From Hypericibacter sp049323455 (GTDB lineage Bacteria > Pseudomonadota > Alphaproteobacteria > Dongiales > Dongiaceae), in contig JBMONF010000019.1 of the NCBI GenBank assembly GCA_049323455.1, positions 186,001-250,000 on the forward strand: a stretch of DNA of 64,000 bases. The letters are read 5' to 3'. The notes beneath the pieces are model-generated. The model made no database searches and was not told the DNA's origin. It worked only from the letters and a program-made list of their open reading frames with translations. The position numbers and the translations under genes were made by a program. Below, piece by piece: positions 8,658-17,429 of this stretch. The number at the start of each line of letters is the position of its first letter. The stretch's first letter is position 1.

Positions 8658-9929
8658 ATGGTTCATTGCCGCGCCCCTGACGAGGGGCCAACCATCCCGA
8701 CGGGGACGCAGGAGACCTTGACCACGCTCAACACCTATCGCGCCGGGCCCGACGAGCGCGGCCATTTCGGCATCTATGGCGGCCGCTTCGTCGCCGAGAC
8801 GCTGATGCCGCTGATCCTCGGTGTGGAGAAGGCCTATGCCGCGGCCAAGCGCGACCCGAGCTTCGCCACCGAGCTCGCCTATTACCTCGAGCACTATGTC
8901 GGGCGGCCGAGCCCGCTCTATTTCGCCGAGCGGCTGACGCGCCATTTCAGCGGCGCCAAGATCTACTTCAAGCGCGACGAGCTCAACCACACGGGCGCGC
9001 ACAAGATCAACAATTGCCTTGGCCAGATCCTGCTGGCCAAGCGCATGGGCAAGACGCGCATCATCGCCGAGACCGGCGCGGGTCAGCACGGCGTGGCGAC
9101 GGCCACCGTCTGCGCGCTCTTCAACCTGCCATGCGTCGTCTATATGGGCGAGACCGACATCGCGCGGCAGAAGCCCAACGTGTTCCGCATGCGCCTCTTG
9201 GGCGCCGAGGTGAGGCCGGTCAAGAGCGGCACGGCCACGCTCAAGGATGCGATGAACGACGCCCTGCGCGACTGGGTCGCCAATGTCGAGAACACCTTCT
9301 ACATCATCGGCACGGTCGCAGGCCCCCATCCCTATCCGGCCATGGTGCGCGATTTCCAGTCGGTGATCGGGCGCGAGGTGCGCGAGCAGATGCAGAAGGC
9401 GGAAGGCCGCCTGCCCGACACGCTGGTGGCCTGCATCGGCGGCGGCTCCAACGCCATGGGGCTGTTCCACCCCTTCCTCGACGATCCTTCCGTCAAGATG
9501 GTGGGCGTCGAGGCGGCGGGCGAAGGCATCGAGACGGGCAGGCACGCAGCCTCGATCGAAGGCGGCAAGCCCGGCGTGCTGCACGGCAACCGCACCTATC
9601 TGCTGCAGAACGAGGACGGCCAGATCCTCGACGCCCACTCGATCTCCGCCGGGCTCGACTATCCGGGCATCGGGCCGGAGCATGCCTGGCTGCACGATAA
9701 CGACCGCGTCTCGTACGTTTCCGCGACGGACCAGGAGGCGCTCGACGCCTTCCAGCTGTGCTCGCGCATGGAGGGCATCATCCCGGCGCTGGAGCCGAGC
9801 CATGCGCTGGCCCATGTGGCGCGGATCGCGCCCAAGCTGCCCGAGGACCATCTGATCGTCATGAACATGTGCGGGCGCGGCGACAAGGACATCTTCACCG
9901 TGGCCGACCTGCTGGGGACGAAGCTGTGA
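8658..9929 (+). CDS. trpB: Tryptophan synthase beta chain
   Basis: PLP enzyme that condenses indole with serine; partner of TrpA. The PLP lysine is in HTGAHKINN, the phosphate loop is GGGSNAMG, and the C-terminal MCGRGDKD is typical. It belongs to the common TrpB1 type. The ATG at 8658 gives 423 residues, about 20 more than usual. A TTG at 8718 (before TTLNTYRAGPDE) would give the typical length and has CAGGAG just in front, but only 3 nt away. The 103-nt gap after trpF shows no leader peptide rich in Trp codons. Confidence 0.96.
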   Translation: MVHCRAPDEGPTIPTGTQETLTTLNTYRAGPDERGHFGIYGGRFVAETLMPLILGVEKAYAAAKRDPSFATELAYYLEHYVGRPSPLYFAERLTRHFSGAKIYFKRDELNHTGAHKINNCLGQILLAKRMGKTRIIAETGAGQHGVATATVCALFNLPCVVYMGETDIARQKPNVFRMRLLGAEVRPVKSGTATLKDAMNDALRDWVANVENTFYIIGTVAGPHPYPAMVRDFQSVIGREVREQMQKAEGRLPDTLVACIGGGSNAMGLFHPFLDDPSVKMVGVEAAGEGIETGRHAASIEGGKPGVLHGNRTYLLQNEDGQILDAHSISAGLDYPGIGPEHAWLHDNDRVSYVSATDQEALDAFQLCSRMEGIIPALEPSHALAHVARIAPKLPEDHLIVMNMCGRGDKDIFTVADLLGTKL

Positions 9930-10849
9930 GCAGCGGCAATTCCGCGGGCGTCCGGCCGACCGCGCACATCGAGCGCGGGCCCGATTCGGGCCGCATCCGG
10001 CGCCGCTTCGAGGCGCTTCGCGCGCAAGGCCGCGGCGGCCTCGTCACCTTCGTCACGGCCGGCGACCCCGATTACGACAGCTCGCTCGCCATCGTGAAAG
10101 GGCTGCCAGGCGCCGGCGCCGACCTGCTCGAGATCGGCATGCCCTTCAGCGATCCGATGGCCGACGGGCCGGCGATCCAGGCCGCCTCGCTGCGCGCGCT
10201 CAAGGCCGGCCAGAACATGAGGAAGACGCTGGCGCTGGTGACGGCCTTTCGCAAGGAGGACCGCGACACGCCCGTCGTGCTGATGGGCTATTACAACCCG
10301 ATCTATCGCTACGGCGTCGATCGCTTCCTCGCCGATGCCAAGACGGCGGGCGTGGACGGGCTCATCGTCGTCGACCTGCCGCCCGAGGAGGACGAGGAGC
10401 TGTGCCTGCCGGCGCTCAAGGCCGGCATGAATTTCATCCGCCTCGCCACGCCGACCACGGACGACGAGCGCCTGCCCGTCGTGCTCTCGAACACCAGCGG
10501 CTTCGTCTACTACGTCTCGATCATGGGCATCACCGGCACGCGCTCCGCCGCCGACACCGAGATCGCCCGCGCGGTCGAGCGCCTCAAGCGCCACACCGAT
10601 CTTCCGGTCGCGGTCGGCTTCGGCATCCGCACGGGCGAGCAGGCAGCCATGGTTGCGGCCGTTGCCGATGCCGCCGTCGTGGGCTCGGCCATCGTCGACC
10701 GCATCGCCGCCGGCCTCGACAGCCAAGGCAAGGCCGGGCCCGGCCTCGTGCCGGATGTCCTGGGCTTCGTCGCCGATCTCGCCCGAGGCGTGCGCGCGGG
10801 CACCAAGCGCGCGGAACGCCCGAAGCAAGCAAGGATCCCGCCCGCATGA
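9926..10849 (+). CDS. trpA: Tryptophan synthase alpha chain
   Basis: Cleaves indole-3-glycerol phosphate and passes indole to TrpB. 307 residues from the GTG at 9926, which overlaps the trpB stop (GTGA). The general acid/base residues are in LEIGMPFSDPMADGP (Glu) and VVDLPPEED (Asp); GFGIRTGEQ and VVGSAIV form the phosphate site. The N-terminal 25 residues before RRRFEAL are variable, so the true start could be a little later. The stop overlaps the accD start. Confidence 0.95.
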   Translation: MSSGNSAGVRPTAHIERGPDSGRIRRRFEALRAQGRGGLVTFVTAGDPDYDSSLAIVKGLPGAGADLLEIGMPFSDPMADGPAIQAASLRALKAGQNMRKTLALVTAFRKEDRDTPVVLMGYYNPIYRYGVDRFLADAKTAGVDGLIVVDLPPEEDEELCLPALKAGMNFIRLATPTTDDERLPVVLSNTSGFVYYVSIMGITGTRSAADTEIARAVERLKRHTDLPVAVGFGIRTGEQAAMVAAVADAAVVGSAIVDRIAAGLDSQGKAGPGLVPDVLGFVADLARGVRAGTKRAERPKQARIPPA

Positions 10850-11736
10850 GCTGGCTCACCAACTTCGTGCGCCCCAAGCTGCAAGCGCTCGTCCGCAAGG
10901 CCGAAGTCCCCGACAGGCTCTGGGAAAAATGCCCCGCCTGCGGGCAGATGATCTTCCACCGCGATCTCGAGGCGAATTTGCGGGTCTGCACCCACTGCGG
11001 ACACCATTTGCGCCTGCCTTGGAAGCGCCGGCTCGAGCTTCTGTTCGACGAGGGCAGGTTCGAGCGCACCGAGCTGCCGAAGGGCGAGGCCGATCCGCTC
11101 AAGTTCCGCGACCGCAAGCGCTACGCCGATCGGCTCAAGGACACGCAGGCCAAGACCGGCGAGCCGGATGCCATCGTGGTGGCGCACGGAACCATGGGCG
11201 GCCTGCCGACCGTGATCGCCACCTTCAATTTCGAGTTCATGGGCGGCTCGATGGGCAAGGCGGTGGGCGACGGGCTGATCGTCGCGGCCAGGCTCGCGGT
11301 CGAGAAGCGGGCGCCGCTCATCGTCATTCCGGCCTCGGGCGGAGCGCGCATGCAGGAAGGCATCATCTCCCTCATGCAGATGCCGCGCTCGATCATCGCG
11401 GTGGACGAGGTCAAGGAGGCGGGGCTGCCCTATATCGTGCTGCTGACCGATCCCACCACCGGCGGGGTGAGCGCTTCCTTCGCCATGCTGGGCGACATCC
11501 AGGTGGCCGAGCCCGGCGCCGTCATCGGCTTCGCCGGCGCGCGCGTGATCGAGGAGACCATCCGCGAAAAGCTGCCGGAGGGATTCCAGCGTGCCGAGTA
11601 TCTGCTCGAGCACGGCATGGTGGATCTGGTGGTGCCGCGCGCCGAGCTGCGCGATGCGCTGATCCGCATCCTGCGCCTCCTGGGCCAGAAGCGCCCGGGC
11701 TCCAACGTGGGCCTCGTGCCCTACGGCGCGATGTGA
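10846..11736 (+). CDS. accD: Acetyl-CoA carboxylase carboxyltransferase subunit beta
   Basis: The beta half of the carboxyltransferase that makes malonyl-CoA for fatty acid synthesis; works with AccA, which is not in this window. 296 residues. The N-terminal zinc ribbon is CPACG...CTHCG (residues about 27-49); the crotonase-like core has GGSMGKAVGDG, SGGARMQEG and TDPTTGGVSASFA. ATGA overlap with trpA. The trpA-accD-folC order is widespread in proteobacteria. Confidence 0.97.
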   Translation: MSWLTNFVRPKLQALVRKAEVPDRLWEKCPACGQMIFHRDLEANLRVCTHCGHHLRLPWKRRLELLFDEGRFERTELPKGEADPLKFRDRKRYADRLKDTQAKTGEPDAIVVAHGTMGGLPTVIATFNFEFMGGSMGKAVGDGLIVAARLAVEKRAPLIVIPASGGARMQEGIISLMQMPRSIIAVDEVKEAGLPYIVLLTDPTTGGVSASFAMLGDIQVAEPGAVIGFAGARVIEETIREKLPEGFQRAEYLLEHGMVDLVVPRAELRDALIRILRLLGQKRPGSNVGLVPYGAM

Positions 11737-12105
11737 AAATGGATCGAAATTGGGCGTCGCGCCCGCCGGAATTTCCGGCGCTCCCCGACAAACCCTGGGC
11801 ACGGGCCTCCTTAGGATGACGGGCTCGTCCCTCCTTGCGGAGGAGGGACAAGACGGGGGGTGCATCCCGCATCATCGCGCACCGATGTCGTTCATTCTTT
11901 CTCGCCCGATGACAGGACGAACCGACGCCGCACCGTTTTGGCGGGCCCTCATGCCCATCGGTGTCGATACCCCTTCACCCTTCCCTCTCCCCCAACGAGT
12001 TGGGGGAGAGGGTTGCGCAGGGTTAGTTGAGGCGAAGCCGAAACTTACCCGAAGCTGGGTGAGGGGGATCTGCGTGGAATCGAACTGAACTCGCATTAAC
12101 CTCCC
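11737..12105. other. accD-folC spacer with hairpins
   Basis: A 369-nt non-coding spacer. It holds CGCCGGAA/TTTCCGGCG near 11770 and a perfect 9-bp stem GTCCCTCCT/AGGAGGGAC at 11827-11849 with a 5-nt loop and no T-run. Copy 2 of the palindromic repeat family begins at 11968. Confidence 0.5.
11968..12068. repeat. Intergenic palindromic repeat, copy 2
   Basis: CCCCTTCACCCTTCC, then CTCTCCCCCAACGAGTTGGGGGAGAGGG as a hairpin, and a right end CTTACCCGAAGCTGGGTGAGGGGGA. Same left word, central hairpin and right word as the other copies. It lies between accD and folC. Confidence 0.75.
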
Positions 12106-13413
12106 ATGACCGAGCCTCAAGGCAGCGATCTCGTCCTCGAGCGGTTGACCAAGCTTCACCCGAAGCTGATCGACTTGGTGCTCGATCGCGTCTGGCGGCT
12201 TCTGGCGCGCGTCGGCCATCCGGAGCGCCGGCTGCCGCCGGTGGTGCATGTCGCCGGCACCAACGGCAAGGGCTCGACCATCGCTTACTTGCGCGCGATT
12301 CTGGAGGCGGCCGGCTACCGCGTCCACGTCTATACCTCGCCCCACCTGGTGCGCTTCCACGAGCGCATCCGGCTCGCCGGCACGTTGATCGACGAAGGGG
12401 AGCTGCTAGCGCTGCTCGAGGAATGCGAACGCGCCAATGGCGGCGAGCCCATCACCTTCTTCGAGATCACGACCGTCGCGGCCTTCCTCGCTTTCACGCG
12501 CCATCCGGCCGACATCCTGCTGCTCGAGGTGGGCTTGGGCGGGACCTACGACGCCACCAACGTGGTGGAGCGGCCGCTCGCCTGCTGCCTGACGCCGATC
12601 TCGTACGATCACACCCAGCATCTGGGACATACGCTGGAGAAGATCGCCGCCAACAAGGCCGGCATCATGAAGCGCGGCCGCCCGGCCGTGATCGGCGCGC
12701 AGCCCGAGGAGGCGCTGGCCGTGTTCGAGCGGCGCGCGGCCGAGCTCGGCTGCCGGCTCTCCCGCTTCGGGCGCGAGTGGGAGGCTTGGCGCGACGGCGA
12801 CCGGCTTGTCTTTCGCGACGGCGCGGGCGAGACGCGCTGGCCGCTGCCGGGCTTGCCGGGCGAGCACCAGATCGGCAATGCCGGTATCGCGCTGGCCACG
12901 CTGCCGCTGCTCGAGGGCTTTCGGGTTCCCGATGGCGCGATCGCCCAAGGCGTCGTCGGGGTCGAATGGCCGGCGCGCCTCCAGCGCCTGAGGCACGGGC
13001 CCGCGGTCGACGTCCTGCCCGCCGGCTGGGAGGCCTGGCTCGACGGCGGCCACAACGAATCGGGCGGCCAGGCGCTGGGCGTCCACGCCGCGGCTTGGCG
13101 GCGCGAGCGCCCGGATCTGCCGATCCGCCTCGTCTACGGCATGCTTTCGACGCACGATCCGGTGGGATTCCTCAAGCCGCTGATCCCTCACGTCCAGGAC
13201 GTGACCGCGGTCGCCGTCGGCGGCAACCACCAAGCGCTCGGCGTCGAGGCCCTGGCCGAGGCGGCCCGGCGCGCCGGTGCGGCCACCGTGCGCACTGCAG
13301 TTAGCGTCGAGGAAGCGGCGAGCGCCATCGTCGCGGCCGATCCGAGGCCGGCGCGCCTGCTCGTCTGCGGCTCGCTCTATCTGGCGGGCCAGGTGCTGAG
13401 GAAGAACGGGTAG
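12106..13413 (+). CDS. folC: Bifunctional folylpolyglutamate / dihydrofolate synthase
   Basis: Adds glutamate to dihydropteroate and to folates; Mur-ligase-like ATPase. 435 residues. The P-loop is HVAGTNGKGST (residues about 46-56); YTSPHLVRFHERIR, EITTVAAFLAF, LEVGLGGTYDATNV and the DGGHNESGG segment of the C-terminal domain are all present. It ends in LLVCGSLYLAGQVLRKNG. The last 92 nt of the gene recur, decayed, at 17176-17268 beyond the RTX gene. A 10-bp hairpin follows the stop. Confidence 0.95.
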   Translation: MTEPQGSDLVLERLTKLHPKLIDLVLDRVWRLLARVGHPERRLPPVVHVAGTNGKGSTIAYLRAILEAAGYRVHVYTSPHLVRFHERIRLAGTLIDEGELLALLEECERANGGEPITFFEITTVAAFLAFTRHPADILLLEVGLGGTYDATNVVERPLACCLTPISYDHTQHLGHTLEKIAANKAGIMKRGRPAVIGAQPEEALAVFERRAAELGCRLSRFGREWEAWRDGDRLVFRDGAGETRWPLPGLPGEHQIGNAGIALATLPLLEGFRVPDGAIAQGVVGVEWPARLQRLRHGPAVDVLPAGWEAWLDGGHNESGGQALGVHAAAWRRERPDLPIRLVYGMLSTHDPVGFLKPLIPHVQDVTAVAVGGNHQALGVEALAEAARRAGAATVRTAVSVEEAASAIVAADPRPARLLVCGSLYLAGQVLRKNG

Positions 13414-13417
13414 CGCC

Positions 13418-13442
13418 CTCGGCAAGGCTCCCCCTTGCCGAG
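13418..13442 (+). terminator. Hairpin after folC (possible terminator, no T-run)
   Basis: CTCGGCAAGG and CCTTGCCGAG form a perfect 10-bp stem with a 5-nt loop, 5 nt after the folC stop. CGGGAAATCCCG follows instead of a run of T, so termination there is only possible. Confidence 0.45.
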
Positions 13443-13467
13443 CGGGAAATCCCGTGAGCGATCCATC

Positions 13468-13743
13468 CAGCCCGGATTTCTCACAGGGGTCATGGGCGGC
13501 GTCGCGCTCGCGCGGGGTTCGATCCGCCAGGAGGCGAGGCGAAGGCGATGTGGACCCATCGGCGAGCCTCGCCGACGCCGCGGGCGAGCCGCGCGACGCG
13601 ACCCTTCGGGCGGGGCGCTCCGGCCGAGGCGGGTGCGTCAGCCAGCTTGGCCGATGTCCCCGCATCGCCCTGCGCCGGCTTCCTACCCTCTCGGCCGGAT
13701 CGCCACCGCGACGCCCGTGACCTCTGTGAGAATTCCGGGCTAG
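13468..13743. mobile_element. MITE-like element with long imperfect terminal inverted repeats
   Basis: The left arm (13468-13505) reads CAGCCCGGATTTCTCACAG then GGGTCATGGGCGGCGTCGC. The right arm (13708-13743) is its reverse complement with a few mismatches and a short gap. The roughly 200 nt between have no convincing gene. This is the layout of a non-autonomous transposable element or a collapsed insertion sequence. No target-site duplication is obvious. Confidence 0.55.
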
Positions 13744-13840
13744 TCCATACCGGCAGCTATCTTCCTGGTGCGGACCATCCGGTCTCCCTTGCGGGAGAGC
13801 GACGCAGCTTTGAGCCGATAAGGTTAACGGGTCCGCGGCG

Positions 13841-14062
13841 GCCGGAGAGGTTGCTGACGCTGCGGTTGTGGCGTTCGTGAATGAAGATGATGAAAAGATT
13901 GCAATCCGTTGTGGACCGGTCCGGGAAGACGCCCAAAGACCGGGTTCTTCGCCGGATCTTGCGAAAGCGCCGCTCGATGGCATTGGCGGGTCTCACCTTT
14001 TTGCTCTCGACCAGAGACTTGTAACGCCAGCAGGCGAGATACCGGCCGAGATCCAGAAATCG
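13841..14062 (-). pseudogene. Decayed C-terminal fragment of a mutator/IS256-like transposase
   Basis: Reading leftward, one frame gives DLGRYLACWRYKSLVES and then NAIERRFRKIRRRTRSLGVF, followed by FPDRSTTDCNLFIIFIHERH. The N-x-IERRFRxxRRRTRxxGVF pattern matches the C-terminal end of mutator-type transposases. There is no start codon in context, the frame closes just upstream, and the catalytic DDE core is missing. It lies between the inverted-repeat element and the RTX gene in the islet after folC. The assignment rests on motif memory, not an alignment. Confidence 0.5.
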
Positions 14063-14339
14063 AGCGTTTCAGCGCTTGGCGAAGCGGTGTCCGGCTTGAG
14101 AGTCGTCGCCCGATATGGGACAATTTTTTCATAATATTGCATTCGTCGAATTCGAGGCGACGGGGTCGGGCTCGTCGGCGAAGCGACGCTTCACTGTTGA
14201 TCTGCATGCCGAATGGAAAAGGCCGGCGGGCTGGCGCCGTCGCGCAAGCCCGGCCGGTGATGCCCGGCACGCAATGCCGTGATGACAGGGCTAGGCCTGC
14301 GTCGCGGCCCGGGACGGGAGCTGCGAAGGGAGGGGGCGG

Positions 14340-17099
14340 ATGGCGGACGGAAGCGGCACCGCAGGCGCGGGCTCCGGAATCGGAGCTGCGAGCTCTGCCA
14401 CATCAGCTCCCCAGCTGGCGCAGGCGCCAGGGGAACCTGTCGGCGAAATCTCCGCCGCCGAAGGCGTCATCCGTGTCAAGCATGCCGACGGCAGCGAGGC
14501 GGAGCTGACGACCGGCGGGAAGATCTTCGCCGACGATGTGGTCAGTACCGACCCGAACGGCAGCGTCGAGATCCGCTTCGTCGACGGCACGCAGTTCGCG
14601 CTCGGCGGCAATGCCGAGATCACGATCGACAGGCTGATCTACGATCCGGCCGGTTCGGACAACGTCATGAACGTCCTGGTGACGGGGGCGTTCGTCTTCG
14701 TCACCGGAACCATCGCCGGCGCGCCCGGCCAGGGCATGGCGGTCAACACGCCGGCAGGCAGCATCGGCATCCGGGGCACCTCCGTCGCCGGGCGGTTCTA
14801 CGAAACCGAGCACGGCTTTCTGATCGCCTTGCTGCGCGACATCGCGGGGAATGTGGGGCGCGTCGTCGTCTCGAACAATGGCGGCAGGGTCGATCTCGAC
14901 GAGCTGTTCGAGGCCACGCTGCTCACGGATTACCAGACCCCGCCGCGAACGGCCTTCAAGCTCACCCTCGAGCAGATCCAGCAGCTCTTCGGCTCGCTCC
15001 TGCAGCTGATGCCGGATCTCTATCTGCAGAACGAGAGCTACGAGAAGCGCACCGAGCTGGAGAATCTCATCATGCCCGCTGCCGGCGGCAACGCCGGCCC
15101 CTTTCACAGCGGCGGCATCGACGCATTCTTTCTTGCGAGGCTGTTCGACACGCTCCTGGGTCACGGCGAGCTCGAAGGCGGCTCCCTCGGCGGAGCCGGC
15201 CACGGGGCCTTGTCGAACATCCTCGAGAACACGAGCCTGTTCGAGCAGGGGCCGCCCGAGCCGCTCCCTCAGCCGGAGAACGACACGCAGGAAGGCGCCG
15301 GCAGCGACACGATCTTCGGCACGCCCGGCCCGGACACGCTGATCGGCGGGTCGCGGAGCGAATGGATCTTCGGTCAAGAGAGCGACGACAGCATCTCTGC
15401 GGGAGGCGGGAGCGACACCGTGCTCGCGGGCGCCGGCTCGGACTCGATCGAAGGAGGGCCGGGCAACGACAGCATCGACGCCGGCCCGGGCAACAACACG
15501 GCCCACGGCGGCGAGGGCGACGACACGATCGTCGGCGGCACCGGGAACGATTCCCTCTTCGGCGACAACGGCAACGATTCGATCCTGGGCTCGGCCGGCG
15601 CCGATCACCTCGACGGCGGGGCGGGCGCTGACACCATACATGGCGGCGACGGCAACGATTCCATCAGCGGGGGCGACGGCAACGACGTCCTTGTCGGCGG
15701 CGACGCGGTGGCGAACGCGCCGCTCCTTCTCGTGGAGGCGACACACACGCCGGGCACGGGCGGCAATGCGCTGATCGACGGCCTGGGCGGTCCGGCGGGG
15801 TTCGGCGAAGGCGTGCTCGGCGCGAACGACGACGGGTCGACGGGGTTCATCGACGTGACCTCGGTCTTCCCCGACGGCATGAATTTCTTCGGGACGACCT
15901 ACACCGGCTTCTACATCAACAACAACGGCAACATCACCTTCGCCGCTCCGTTGGGCACCTACACGCCGTTCGCCCTCACCGGTGCGACCTCGAATCCGAT
16001 GATCGCGCCCTACTTCGCCGACGTCGACACCCGCGGCGCCCACGGTCTGACGCCCACGCCCGGCGGCAATTCGACCGGAAGCAACCTGGTCTACTACGAC
16101 CTGGATCCGGCGACCGGCACCATCACCATCACCTGGGACGATGTGGGCTACTACGGGGCGCACACCGACAAGCTCAATGCTTTCCAGCTCGTCATCTACG
16201 ACACCGGCAACGGGAATTTCGACTTCGAGTTCCGCTACGAGAACATCGACTGGACGACGGGCGACGCCAGCGGCGGCAGCGGCGGGCTCGGCGGCGTGGT
16301 CGCGCGCGCCGGCTGGAACTCCGGCGACGGGACGCATTTCTTCGAGCTGCCGCAATCGGGCATCCAGAACGAGATGCTGTCCCTGGAGACCTCGAGCAAT
16401 CCCAACACGGCGCCGGACGGCAACTGGGTGTTCAGCGTCGTCGGCGGGCAGGTCGTCAGCAGCGACGGCGACGACACGATCGATGGCGGCAACGGCAACG
16501 ACTCCATCCTGGGCGGCAGCGGCAATGATTCGCTGCTGGGCGGCGCCGACGATGACACGATCGACGGGGGCAGCGGCGCCGATCGCCTCCTGGGCGGCAC
16601 CGGCAATGACCGGCTCGATGGCGGCGGTCACGACAGCCTGGGCGGCGCGGACACGCTCCTGGGCGAGGACGGCAACGACACGCTGATCTACAGAGAGCCC
16701 GACAACATCTACGACGGCGGCAACGGGGTGGACGCGCTGGCGTTCCAGGAATCGGCCGACTTCACCCAGCAGGAGACCGGCAGCTATAACGGCATCGAGA
16801 TCCTGGACCTCAGGACCGCCGGCAGCCAGACGCTGAAGCTCGATGTCAGCGATGTCCTCGACCTGGCGAGCGGCAACACGACGGGCGAGACGGTGAACGA
16901 GCATCCGATCGAGCTGGTCGTCCGAGGAACCTCCGCGGATACCGTGGATCTGACCGCGACGGGCTATACCCTGGCGGCGACGGGCGTGCAGCTGGGCGCC
17001 GGCTATGGCGGTGCCTCGACGACCTACAACGTCTACCAGGACTCCGGCGGGCACGACATCGCGGTCGAGAGCGGCGTTACCGTGCAGGTGGCCGCCTGA
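14340..17099 (+). CDS. Large secreted FecR / RTX-repeat / nidogen-like protein
   Basis: 919 residues, no N-terminal signal peptide. Order of parts: a Gly/Ala/Ser-rich start (1-45); a FecR-like domain (about 60-160: ADDVVSTDPNGSVEIRFVDG, AVNTPAGSIGIRGT); a linker; a first block of roughly 13 calcium-binding RTX nonapeptides (about 320-455, GGxGxDxI type); a NIDO-like module (about 479-700: NNNGNITF, MIAPYFADVD, ITWDDVGYY, FQLVIYDTGNGNFDFEF); a second RTX block (about 703-790); and a 130-residue beta-rich tail that probably carries a type I secretion signal. RTX blocks fold after export when they bind calcium, so a surface or adhesin role is likely. No type I exporter genes are adjacent. GGGAGGGGG precedes the ATG. 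Confidence 0.85.
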   Translation: MADGSGTAGAGSGIGAASSATSAPQLAQAPGEPVGEISAAEGVIRVKHADGSEAELTTGGKIFADDVVSTDPNGSVEIRFVDGTQFALGGNAEITIDRLIYDPAGSDNVMNVLVTGAFVFVTGTIAGAPGQGMAVNTPAGSIGIRGTSVAGRFYETEHGFLIALLRDIAGNVGRVVVSNNGGRVDLDELFEATLLTDYQTPPRTAFKLTLEQIQQLFGSLLQLMPDLYLQNESYEKRTELENLIMPAAGGNAGPFHSGGIDAFFLARLFDTLLGHGELEGGSLGGAGHGALSNILENTSLFEQGPPEPLPQPENDTQEGAGSDTIFGTPGPDTLIGGSRSEWIFGQESDDSISAGGGSDTVLAGAGSDSIEGGPGNDSIDAGPGNNTAHGGEGDDTIVGGTGNDSLFGDNGNDSILGSAGADHLDGGAGADTIHGGDGNDSISGGDGNDVLVGGDAVANAPLLLVEATHTPGTGGNALIDGLGGPAGFGEGVLGANDDGSTGFIDVTSVFPDGMNFFGTTYTGFYINNNGNITFAAPLGTYTPFALTGATSNPMIAPYFADVDTRGAHGLTPTPGGNSTGSNLVYYDLDPATGTITITWDDVGYYGAHTDKLNAFQLVIYDTGNGNFDFEFRYENIDWTTGDASGGSGGLGGVVARAGWNSGDGTHFFELPQSGIQNEMLSLETSSNPNTAPDGNWVFSVVGGQVVSSDGDDTIDGGNGNDSILGGSGNDSLLGGADDDTIDGGSGADRLLGGTGNDRLDGGGHDSLGGADTLLGEDGNDTLIYREPDNIYDGGNGVDALAFQESADFTQQETGSYNGIEILDLRTAGSQTLKLDVSDVLDLASGNTTGETVNEHPIELVVRGTSADTVDLTATGYTLAATGVQLGAGYGGASTTYNVYQDSGGHDIAVESGVTVQVAA

Positions 17100-17175
17100 G
17101 AAGCGAGCCGATTCCGATCGCTTGCGACGGTCTTCGGGCAGCCCGTGTCGAGAAGCGCGGCGGCCATTTCGACCC

Positions 17176-17268
17176 GCGCCGTCGTCGCGACCGATCCTCC
17201 CGCCGACGTGCCTGCTCGTCTGCGGCTCGCTCGATCTCGCGGGCCAGGTGCTGAGGAAGAACGGGTTG
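17176..17268 (+). pseudogene. Decayed second copy of the folC 3' end
   Basis: The segment matches the last 92 nt of folC (13322-13413). The core 17212-17266 differs from 13357-13411 at only two of 55 positions. It still encodes CLLVCGSLDLAGQVLRKNG, but the folC stop TAG is TTG here, and one extra base upstream breaks the frame. It cannot be translated as FolC. Together with the real folC end it brackets the RTX islet. Confidence 0.85.
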
Positions 17269-17286
17269 GGCGAAGATTCTTTTCGA

Positions 17287-17427
17287 CGCCCCCTCACCCT
17301 TGCCTCCCCCCGGCCGGCTTCGCCGGCGATTCAAAGATTTGCGGGCGAAGCCCGCTGGCGCGGGGACGAGGGTTGTTTCTTCTCCCTCTCCCCGCCTTGG
17401 CGGGGAGAGGGCCGGGGCGAGGGGTAA
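17287..17427. repeat. Intergenic palindromic repeat, copy 3
   Basis: CCCCCTCACCCTTGCCTCCCC, an inner CCGGCCGGCTTCGCCGG hairpin, GCGGGCGAAGCCCGC, then TCTCCCTCTCCCCGCC-TTGG-CGGGGAGAGGG and CCGGGGCGAGGGG. It separates the folC-like scar from the convergent aminotransferase gene and may end both transcripts. Confidence 0.75.
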
Positions 17428-17429
17428 AC

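Noticed and set aside
13548..13880. Small plus-strand genes in the islet after folC
   Set aside because: They lie inside the inverted-repeat element, are Arg/Ala/Pro-rich and have no family resemblance; frames of this kind are often miscalled as hypothetical proteins.
15298..15710. Short tandem repeats that could be read as a CRISPR array
   Set aside because: The repeats are imperfect 27-nt units encoding RTX nonapeptides in a continuous frame, without unique spacers.
14403..17297. Leftward open frame of over 900 codons opposite the RTX gene
   Set aside because: It mirrors the repeat-rich Gly/Asp sequence and shows only Val/Ala/Arg repeats; the plus frame has coherent FecR, RTX and NIDO motifs.
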